NCBI GenBank assembly: GCA_903886985.1
Contig: CAISOI010000602.1
Location: 1 to 5,409, forward strand
DNA: 5,409 nt
Source: an uncultured Chthonomonas sp.
Lineage (GTDB): Bacteria > Armatimonadota > Chthonomonadetes > Chthonomonadales > CAJBBX01
Reading direction: 5' to 3'
Shown: positions 1 through 3,819 of the stretch, piece after piece
Position numbering within the stretch: the first letter of the stretch is position 1
How the letters are laid out: the number at the start of each line of letters is the position of its first letter
The notes under the pieces: generated by a model
Seen by the model: the letters and a program-made list of their open reading frames with translations, nothing else
What the model was told of the DNA's origin: nothing
The model's database searches: none
Made by a program: the position numbers and the translations under genes

Positions 1-62
1 CTCATGATGCCAACACCTGGCGGGATAACCTGTATCAGTTTGTCCAGAAGTTATTTCGATAG
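1..62 (+). CDS. C-terminal end of a probable alpha/beta-hydrolase esterase (partial)
   Basis: Reading from base 3, 19 codons run to a TAG at 60-62 and give HDANTWRDNLYQFVQKLFR. A His-Asp followed by Thr-Trp-Arg and then an amphipathic end with Leu-Phe fits the C-terminus of PF00756-type esterases (esterase D / enterochelin-esterase fold), where the His of the Ser-Asp-His triad sits in a GGHxxxxWR context and the chain ends in a short helix with Phe and Leu. The Ser and Asp of the triad lie outside the window, so the assignment rests on this short tail only. The other two forward frames give less protein-like sequence here. No terminator directly follows; the nearest hairpins are at 150-184. 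Confidence 0.5.
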   Translation, partial: HDANTWRDNLYQFVQKLFR

Positions 63-149
63 AACGTCATGCAACATGCACCTAGTCACACGAAACTGAT
101 ATATAAGAACGAGTTGTCAAAGTTGAAATATATATAGCTCCAACAAAAC

Positions 150-184
150 TACCCCAGGGTAACTTGGGGTAATTATTGACCCCA
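150..184 (+). promoter_or_regulatory. Two mutually exclusive stem-loops (terminator or attenuator-like)
   Basis: TACCCCA at 150-156 pairs with TGGGGTA at 165-171 (7 bp, 8-base loop). The same TGGGGT at 165-170 can instead pair with ACCCCA at 179-184 (6 bp, 8-base loop). The middle arm is shared, so only one hairpin can form at a time. No T-run follows either form, so a classical intrinsic terminator is not well supported. It could end transcription of the upstream esterase gene by another route, or act as a switch. The pairing is seen directly; the function is inference. Confidence 0.3.
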
Positions 185-284
185 GTTAAAGGCTGCACCA
201 ATCTCTTCCCTTTGCGATGCTGACCAGCAAAATAACACTAGTATCAAGTTTGAGTTGGTACCGAATTATTCAGGAATTGACAAC

Positions 285-304
285 GGATCTCATCTAAGAG
301 ATCC
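285..304 (+). promoter_or_regulatory. Perfect 7-bp hairpin in the DUF305 leader
   Basis: GGATCTC at 285-291 and GAGATCC at 298-304 are exact inverted repeats with a 6-base loop. A TTGACA overlaps its 5' flank at 277-282. It could be an operator dyad or an RNA hairpin. No T-run follows, so it is not a typical terminator. Confidence 0.3.
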
Positions 305-327
305 TTACGTTCCCCACCTTTAACCTG

Positions 328-350
328 GATCGTTTTTTGATTTGACGATC
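328..350 (+). promoter_or_regulatory. 6-bp inverted repeat with T-rich loop
   Basis: GATCGT at 328-333 pairs with ACGATC at 345-350 across an 11-base loop rich in T. It lies 118 bases before the DUF305 start. The arms are short enough that chance is a real possibility; recorded as a weak candidate operator or RNA hairpin. Confidence 0.2.
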
Positions 351-467
351 TCTTGCCAGAAGCTTCCTCAACATACCATCATCCACTGGAACCTTCTCGA
401 CTCTTCAAACGCCTTAATTCTACTGCGATCAAACTTTTGTGCAGTTGCGCGATGAAGAGGATACAAG

Positions 468-1688
468 ATGAAGAAAATACTACCGATTTTAGTGCTCGCC
501 GTTGCCACATTCCCTTTGACTAGCAACGCGCAGCACACCGCGCATGACAACATGGCAGGGAAGTCCGACAAAATGGACATGATGGGCAAAATGATGTCTG
601 GAATGTCCGCAAAAGACAAAGCAGAAATGAAAGTTAAGATGGACAAAATGATGGCCTTGCCCCCTGCGGAACGAATGAAATCGATGCAGGGAATGTGTGA
701 TGCGGGAATGATGAATAAGATGATGGGCGGTATGCCTGACAGTGGCAAATCCGAAATGAAAATGAAGATGGATAAAATGAAGGCGATGCCTCCTGCCGAC
801 CGAATGAAGACCATGAAGATGATGTGCAACATGGGGGACATGGGAAAGATGAATGGTATGGGGAAAATGGGCGGGATGGCTAGGATGGATGACAAAATGA
901 TGTCCGGATTGTCCGTCACTGACAAAAGCGATATGAAAATGATGATGGACAGGATGATGGCTATGCCCCCTGCTGACCGAATGAAGGCCATGCATCAGGC
1001 GAGCGGCATGGGCAGCATGGGTGGTATGGAAAGCGGCATGATGGGTGGGATGATGTCTGGAATGTCAACCGCGGACAAGAACAAAATGATGACAATGATG
1101 GACAAGATGATGGCAATGTCACCCGCAGATCGAATGGCGGCCATGCACAAGATGAGCGGTATGGGAATGATGGACGGAATGCAGGGCCATGATAAAGGCA
1201 TGCAAATGCCAGTGATGAAGATGGGAATGTCCGGGGTTCACGCACTGAAGGGACTGACTGGCAAAGAATATAACATTGCCTTCCTGTCTCAGATGATCGC
1301 TCACCATCAAGGTGCTGTAGATATGGCGCAGCAAACTCTCAAGATTGCGAAACATGCCGAAACCAAAAAAGAGGCATACATGGTCGTTGAAAATCAGACC
1401 AAAGAGATTAGGCAGATGACAGCATGGCTTCAGAAATGGTATGGCGTTAAGCCTTCTAAGAAGCACATAGATCTAATGAGAGCAGACATGAGTTCCATGT
1501 CGGGAATGAAAATTGAGGACGACAGCATGTTTTATACCATGATGATTCCTCACCATCAGGGAGCAATCGACATGAGCCAATTGTCTGCAAAACAGAGCGA
1601 CAAGACGGAAGTACGACAATTGTCGATGGACATTATCAAGGCGCAGAAATCTGAGATCAGTCGGTACACGCGACTTCTGAAAGAATAA
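468..1688 (+). CDS. Exported Met-rich DUF305 protein, probable periplasmic copper/metal-binding protein
   Basis: 406 residues. The ATG at 468 follows GAAGAGG (454-460) at a 7-base spacing and opens a Sec signal peptide, residues 1 to about 21 (KK, hydrophobic core, then TSNA), with cleavage predicted before Q22. Residues 29-254 are about one-third methionine and contain four 27-residue repeats (about 47-73, 90-116, 149-175, 200-226) ending in [PS]PA[DE]RM. The C-terminal part, about 258-406, is a DUF305 domain: two half-repeats each carry a M[IM]xHHQGA[VI]DM motif (H279-H280 and H362-H363), as expected for the paired helical halves of this ferritin-like family. DUF305 proteins such as cyanobacterial CopM bind copper outside the cytoplasm, and Met-rich stretches are classic Cu(I)/Ag(I) ligands. 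Most DUF305 proteins lack such a long Met-rich arm. Two Cys (C77, C120) also lie in the arm. Metal identity is inferred, not shown. The small ORFs at 1798 and 1888 follow. Confidence 0.9.
   Translation: MKKILPILVLAVATFPLTSNAQHTAHDNMAGKSDKMDMMGKMMSGMSAKDKAEMKVKMDKMMALPPAERMKSMQGMCDAGMMNKMMGGMPDSGKSEMKMKMDKMKAMPPADRMKTMKMMCNMGDMGKMNGMGKMGGMARMDDKMMSGLSVTDKSDMKMMMDRMMAMPPADRMKAMHQASGMGSMGGMESGMMGGMMSGMSTADKNKMMTMMDKMMAMSPADRMAAMHKMSGMGMMDGMQGHDKGMQMPVMKMGMSGVHALKGLTGKEYNIAFLSQMIAHHQGAVDMAQQTLKIAKHAETKKEAYMVVENQTKEIRQMTAWLQKWYGVKPSKKHIDLMRADMSSMSGMKIEDDSMFYTMMIPHHQGAIDMSQLSAKQSDKTEVRQLSMDIIKAQKSEISRYTRLLKE
606..1145 (+). repeat. Four diverged 81-bp repeats encoding Met-rich modules
   Basis: Copies at about 606-686, 735-815, 912-992 and 1065-1145 encode related 27-residue units containing a MKxxMDxMxAMPPADRM-like core. 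The spacers between them (16-32 residues) are rich in Gly-Met. The copies differ at many bases while the protein pattern is kept, which suggests old internal duplication rather than recent slippage. The high ATG density also creates long CAT-rich open frames on the opposite strand that are not genes. Confidence 0.8.
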
Positions 1689-1797
1689 TTGTTTGCTGTA
1701 CCCGAATTATTGACTATGCACATGAATTTTAATCAACTTCAGAGACCGAATTACGAGGCTGTACGGTCGGAAGTTACAATTATAGGAGAGATCACTA

Positions 1798-1887
1798 ATG
1801 CCTGAATGGCTGTGGATTTTAACTTTCATTGTCGGCTGGTTGATCGTTGTGCGATGGGTTTTACCGTTATTAGGAGTGGGTACATGA
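1798..1887 (+). CDS. 29-residue single-TM small membrane protein
   Basis: The ATG at 1798 is preceded by AGGAGAG (1784-1790) at a 7-base spacing, a strong ribosome binding site. The product starts MPEWLW, continues through a hydrophobic span of about 18 residues (residues 4-18) with Trp at both interfaces, then has a single Arg (R19) and the tail WVLPLLGVGT. This is a well-formed single transmembrane segment with a short N-terminus and a positively charged exit side, so N-out/C-in is likely. I recognise no named family. It starts 109 bases after the DUF305 stop on the same strand and its TGA overlaps an ATG (ATGA, 1884-1887), suggesting coupling to the next small ORF. Position next to a metal-binding gene suggests an accessory role in envelope metal handling, which is inference. 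Confidence 0.65.
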   Translation: MPEWLWILTFIVGWLIVVRWVLPLLGVGT

Positions 1888-1983
1888 ATGACCAACTCAA
1901 GCCACGTCGAGTCTCGACCGGGCGAAAATAAAATGTCAGATTCTGCCAAACGGCCTACTGACAATGAAAAGATTGACGGTTAG
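1888..1983 (+). CDS. 31-residue hydrophilic small ORF downstream of the TM peptide
   Basis: The ATG at 1888 begins directly after the stop of the 29-residue ORF and runs to a TAG at 1981-1983. An AGGAG at 1872-1876 inside the previous gene is 11 bases away. The product is polar and charged (MTNSSHVESRPGENK then MSDSAKRPTDNEKIDG), probably disordered, with no Cys. A competing ATG at 1884 in another frame gives only 15 codons, and an internal ATG at 1933 would give 16. No family recognised. Translation is plausible from the close packing, but the short length means chance cannot be excluded. Confidence 0.4.
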   Translation: MTNSSHVESRPGENKMSDSAKRPTDNEKIDG

Positions 1984-2265
1984 AATTAAGTTTGTGTCAC
2001 CTGATCACATGTATGACGCGATGAATTGGACGAGCGACTAATTTGCCTCATGGTGAGTTAGAGTGAATTCTAGCCAGCAAGCGTGTTCCATATACGGCCA
2101 TAACAGAACCAATGATCTACCCTGTTACACGGATGTTGCGAATTGCACGCAGTGAACGAAAAGCTCCAACCGTCGATAAATGCAGTGTAAACGACCGATA
2201 CGTAAAATGTTTTTGTACAATAGAATTCTCAAATTATCTTAAATCAGCATGAAGGGTCTACAAAA
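1984..2265. other. Intergenic region upstream of the baeRF-like gene
   Basis: No coding run with a ribosome binding site is visible on either strand. TACAAT at 2216-2221 could be a -10 element for the gene at 2266, but there is no good -35 at the right distance. No strong hairpin was seen. Together with 1689-1797 this is the main gene-poor stretch of the first half, broken only by the two small ORFs. Confidence 0.4.
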
Positions 2266-2697
2266 ATGGAACAAGTACAGTCACTGCGCCTTATCGTTGC
2301 AATCAGCCAAAAGGAGACTTTGATCTTCAGGTCCGAAGACAAAGGAACTGTCCCAGAACATATCCACCCGTTTGATCCACATGGCGTTCTGCACCATCTA
2401 AACCGATCTGCCGGACGAGATCAGGGCTCGCGGGAACCGGAAAACCTTAAGTACTACGAAGCTATTGCAAAGACGCTAACTGACGCCCATCAGATCCTAC
2501 TTTTAGGAAGCGGCACCGGAGCGAGTAACGCCATGGCGCATGTTCAGGAATATCTCGCCAAACATCATTCTGCCATTTCGAAGGCGATTGTCGGTGCTCT
2601 AACTGTGGACATTCAATCATTGACGGAAGGCGAGATTCTAAAGGAAGCACGCACATTCTTTGCAACTCTCGACCACCACTACGGCGTTACGGGATAG
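2266..2697 (+). CDS. Bacterial archaeo-eukaryotic release-factor-like (baeRF) protein, 'translational machinery' type
   Basis: 143 residues. The ATG at 2266 follows GAAGGG (2251-2256) at a 9-base spacing. The C-terminal half has the pattern of eRF1/Pelota domain 3 as seen in short bacterial relatives: LTDAHQILLLGSGTGASNAM (residues 71-90), a helix with LAKHH (97-101), then AIVGALTVDIQSLTEGEILKEARTFF in two parts (107-132). In baeRF proteins this appears as an ILLxGPG turn followed by a VETVDHPTDGQL-like segment; here the Pro of GPG is Ser and VDH is VDI. The N-terminal part (7-60) has a short beta region and a His-rich stretch (HIHPFDPHGVLHH), which may resemble the N-terminal domain of the same family. 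These proteins are thought to act at the ribosome, but function here is unproven. Likely a single-gene unit, ended by the hairpin at 2705-2723. Confidence 0.65.
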   Translation: MEQVQSLRLIVAISQKETLIFRSEDKGTVPEHIHPFDPHGVLHHLNRSAGRDQGSREPENLKYYEAIAKTLTDAHQILLLGSGTGASNAMAHVQEYLAKHHSAISKAIVGALTVDIQSLTEGEILKEARTFFATLDHHYGVTG

Positions 2698-2704
2698 ATT
2701 TGCA

Positions 2705-2723
2705 AGATACTCGGCGAGTATCT
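2705..2723 (+). terminator. Terminator-like hairpin after the baeRF gene
   Basis: AGATACTC (2705-2712) and GAGTATCT (2716-2723) form a perfect 8-bp stem with a 3-base GGC loop, 7 bases after the stop codon. CCTTTAT follows, a weak T-tract. Position and stem quality fit an intrinsic terminator; the poor T-tract lowers confidence. Confidence 0.55.
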
Positions 2724-2734
2724 CCTTTATATGC

Positions 2735-2779
2735 TAAGACCAAGAGTATTAGGTGTGAAAATCCCAGACCTTGGTCTTA
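2735..2779. repeat. Perfect 10-bp inverted repeat with 25-base spacer
   Basis: TAAGACCAAG (2735-2744) and CTTGGTCTTA (2770-2779) are exact inverted repeats. The spacer (2745-2769) includes AGGTGTGAAAATCCCAGA. A 10-bp perfect arm at this spacing is rarely expected by chance in 5.4 kb. It lies between the terminator-like hairpin and the next structured element. It may be an RNA stem-loop or a binding site; no known family recognised. Confidence 0.5.
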
Positions 2780-2794
2780 ACAAGTAAGTTTTAA

Positions 2795-2849
2795 GCGAGG
2801 TGACCTGTTCCGTCACAAAGCCAACTCCCCAGTTGGCAGGTCGCCTCGC
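2795..2849 (+). ncRNA. Long two-tier hairpin, candidate structured RNA or strong terminator
   Basis: The outer stem pairs GCGAGGTGACCT (2795-2806) with AGGTCGCCTCGC (2838-2849), 12 bp with one T/G position that is a G-U wobble in RNA. The inner stem pairs GCCAACT (2820-2826) with AGTTGGC (2831-2837), 7 bp with a CCCC loop. The two stems stack directly on the 3' side and are separated by a 13-base bulge on the 5' side. An alternative 5-bp hairpin, GTGAC (2800-2804) with GTCAC (2812-2816), would compete with the outer stem. The G-U pair favours an RNA role. There is no T-run after it. It precedes the gene at 2931 by about 80 bases, so it may be a leader structure of that gene. It does not match tRNA or the attC core-site pattern. 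Confidence 0.45.
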
Positions 2850-2877
2850 CAACCTAGTCACATCAATCGAATACAAT

Positions 2878-2899
2878 TACGATGTATTTTTGAATCGTA
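2878..2899. promoter_or_regulatory. Operator-like dyad upstream of the repeat-protein gene
   Basis: TACGAT (2878-2883) and ATCGTA (2894-2899) form a perfect 6-bp inverted repeat with a 10-base AT-rich centre, 31 bases before the chosen start at 2931. TACAAT at 2872-2877 just upstream could be a -10 hexamer, which would put the dyad at the transcription start, a usual place for a repressor. Short arms keep confidence low. Confidence 0.3.
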
Positions 2900-2930
2900 T
2901 CAACAATCAACTATGAATGGAGACAGAAAA

Positions 2931-3413
2931 ATGTATAACCGAATGTTAATCAAAATGCTGGCCGTTTCCGCTTTGACCGCGATTATCGCGATTCCGACTC
3001 TCGCCCAAGATAATGCAGCTACTCACAAGCAAACACAAACTCACAAGAAAACAATAGCTCACAAGAAAACACAAACTCACAAGGCCACTTGGCATAAAAA
3101 GTCAAAGGTTGTAAAACATGTAGACGCCCATAATCCGAGAAGCAATGTAGGCAAAGCAGACCAAGCGTCCAAGAACATCAACCACGAAGCAAATCGAGAC
3201 TCCAAGAAGATTAATAACGAAGCAAATCGGGAGTCTAAGAACTTTAATCACGAAGCAAACCGAGATACTAAGAAGGTTAATGATGCCGCAAATCGTGATT
3301 CCAAGAAGATTAATAAGGAAGCGAATCGAGAATCCAAGGACTTCAATAACACCATGAACACGATGTCGAAAAACGTGAACCATGCGTTGACTCCACGAAA
3401 GAAGAAGGATTAG
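2931..3413 (+). CDS. Exported basic low-complexity protein with His/Lys/Thr and 11-residue repeats
   Basis: 160 residues from the ATG at 2931, chosen because GGAGA (2919-2923) lies 7 bases upstream; an in-frame ATG at 2913 has no Shine-Dalgarno. A signal peptide (residues 1 to about 25) has Arg and Lys, then a hydrophobic core ending PTLA before QDN. Residues 31-51 repeat THKxTQ/AHKKTQ units. Residues 81-157 contain seven 11-residue units of the form K[KN][IFV]N[HND]EANR[DE]S, the last two degenerate, ending in PRKKKD. The 11-residue period predicts a long amphipathic helix, as in group 3 LEA proteins; the His/Lys-rich part resembles the enterobacterial acid-shock protein Asr in composition only. 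A periplasmic stress-protective or polyanion-binding role is possible but inferred. No catalytic domain or Cys is visible. It is flanked by structured intergenic DNA on both sides and is probably monocistronic. Confidence 0.8.
   Translation: MYNRMLIKMLAVSALTAIIAIPTLAQDNAATHKQTQTHKKTIAHKKTQTHKATWHKKSKVVKHVDAHNPRSNVGKADQASKNINHEANRDSKKINNEANRESKNFNHEANRDTKKVNDAANRDSKKINKEANRESKDFNNTMNTMSKNVNHALTPRKKKD
3021..3083 (+). repeat. 18-bp tandem repeat encoding THKKTQ-like units
   Basis: [AG]CTCACAAG recurs at 3021, 3039, 3057 and 3075, exactly 18 bases apart, with AAACACAA-like sequence between copies. High base identity suggests recent slippage expansion inside the coding frame. Confidence 0.75.
3171..3401 (+). 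repeat. 33-bp tandem repeat (seven units) encoding 11-residue modules
   Basis: Units begin at 3171, 3204, 3237, 3270, 3303, 3336 and 3369, each opening with AAG or AAA and, in the first five, carrying GCAAATCG-like sequence (GCAAACCG, GCGAATCG). Units 1-5 are close copies; units 6 and 7 have drifted (NTMNTMS and HALTPRK). The array is in frame throughout. Confidence 0.85.
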
Positions 3414-3446
3414 TTAGGCATTATCTTCGACCGGTAACCTCGCCAC

Positions 3447-3484
3447 AGAGTTGGTATTCAGGTGATGGTGACAGCCTGAACTCT
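3447..3484 (+). terminator. Bulged hairpin after the repeat-protein gene
   Basis: AGAGTT (3447-3452) pairs with AACTCT (3479-3484) and CAGG (3459-3462) pairs with CCTG (3475-3478), leaving a 6-base bulge on the 5' side and a 12-base loop. It starts 34 bases after the stop at 3411-3413. There is no T-run, so termination is uncertain; it may also serve as a 3' stabilising structure or a leader element of the next operon. Confidence 0.3.
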
Positions 3485-3568
3485 ATATGGATCTTCACTG
3501 AAAACGAGTCTCACCAAAGTATTTATGTTGTTGTCCTGTTGAACTAAGTAGTTAAGGAGACTGGTCTT

Positions 3569-3694
3569 ATGCCATCAATTGTAAGCAGAGAAATACGCCC
3601 CAAATCTCGCCCTTCCGCGGTTCCAATTGCTGATGACATTGTATTTTCGTCACACCGAGATACAAATTCAGCCAAAAAAGGAGGTTGCAGATGA
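3569..3694 (+). pseudogene. 41-codon ORF copying the N-terminus of the downstream oxidoreductase (remnant or small peptide)
   Basis: The ATG at 3569 follows AAGGAGA (3554-3560) at an 8-base spacing and the frame ends at TGA 3692-3694. Residues 6-22 (SREIRPKSRPSAVPIAD) match residues 6-22 of the oxidoreductase at 4552 (SREIRLKSRPIGLPTAD) at 12 of 17 positions, with the same offset from the start. After about residue 28 similarity ends and the chain closes with NSAKKGGCR. Of the 12 shared residues, 8 use different synonymous codons, so this is not a recent copy. The simplest reading is the remnant of a second oxidoreductase gene whose body was deleted; an intact ribosome binding site and ATGA overlap with the next ORF leave open a translated small peptide. 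The substrate and cofactor domains are absent, so it cannot be an enzyme on its own. Confidence 0.6.
3678..3685 (+). promoter_or_regulatory. Near-perfect Shine-Dalgarno for the 42-codon ORF
   Basis: AAGGAGGT lies 5 bases before the ATG at 3691, one of the strongest ribosome binding sites in the window. It sits inside the end of the 41-codon ORF and supports real translation from 3691. Confidence 0.75.
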
Positions 3695-3819
3695 CAACCA
3701 TCGCAATTCCACATCCGCAAATTGTTCCACAAGATCAACGGCTTAACGAGCGTATGAACCTCTTTCCCCACGAAAAGGAACTTGCAAAACAGAGTGATCA
3801 AGTAAATGCCGAGCAATGA
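3691..3819 (+). CDS. 42-residue small ORF between the oxidoreductase remnant and the prenyltransferase
   Basis: The ATG at 3691 overlaps the previous stop (ATGA) and has a near-perfect Shine-Dalgarno. The product begins MTTIAIPHPQIVPQDQRLNE and continues through RMNLFPHEKELAKQSDQVN to AEQ, ending at TGA 3817-3819. The stop lies 14 bases inside the next gene, which fits translational coupling. I recognise no family with confidence. The pattern of an IPHP start followed by a NLFPHEKEL..QSDQVN helix loosely recalls the N-terminal strap of bacterial class I terpene synthases (..NPHxxE..), which would suit an isoprenoid operon, but no DDxxD or NSE metal motif follows in any frame. It is either a genuine short peptide or the head of a deleted gene. 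Confidence 0.5.
   Translation: MTTIAIPHPQIVPQDQRLNERMNLFPHEKELAKQSDQVNAEQ

Larger units (their letters stand above)
63..467. other. Gene-free leader region upstream of the DUF305 gene
   Basis: About 400 bases without a convincing gene. ATG-started runs at 69 (22 codons) and 214 (26 codons) have no Shine-Dalgarno and were rejected. The stretch holds three short hairpins, at 150-184, 285-304 and 328-350, described separately. A TTGACA lies at 277-282, but no good -10 follows at 16-18 bases, so I do not call a promoter. The length suggests a long 5' untranslated region or a promoter region for the metal-binding gene. I recognise no CueR/MerR-type or CusR-type operator in it. Confidence 0.5.

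Noticed and set aside
368..991. Long open frames on the - strand opposite the DUF305 gene, up to 207 codons
   Set aside because: They are complements of the Met- and Lys-rich coding strand (CAT-rich, giving Ile/His-rich products), have no ribosome binding site, and the + strand gene is clearly real.
1684..1711. AATAATT/AATTATT inverted repeat over the DUF305 stop codon as a terminator
   Set aside because: The 7-bp stem is entirely A-T with a 14-base loop and no T-run, too weak to call.
1707..1964. 85-codon - strand open frame across the two small ORFs
   Set aside because: No ribosome binding site or recognisable protein pattern; the + strand TM peptide has a better start signal.
1993..2009. 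TGTG...TCACA sequence resembling a CRP/FNR-type half-site pair
   Set aside because: The spacing and first half-site deviate from consensus, and there is no gene start at a suitable distance.
2216..2221. TACAAT hexamers at 2216-2221 and 2872-2877 as -10 promoter elements
   Set aside because: Both are at plausible distances from gene starts but neither has a recognisable -35 at 16-18 bases, so promoters are not called.
2795..2849. Integron attC site
   Set aside because: The GCCAAC and GTTGGC arms look superficially similar, but the RYYYAAC/GTTRRRY core pattern is not met and the arms lie at the centre, not at the outer ends, of the palindrome.
80..2862. ACCTAGTCACA occurs at 80-90 and 2852-2862; CCGAATTATT occurs at 261-270 and 1702-1711
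   Set aside because: Exact 10-11-base matches are expected several times by chance in a window this size, so these are not evidence of an element or of attachment sites.
3102..3383. 93-codon open frame on the - strand opposite the repeat-protein gene
   Set aside because: It is a repetitive shadow of the 33-bp array with no independent signals.
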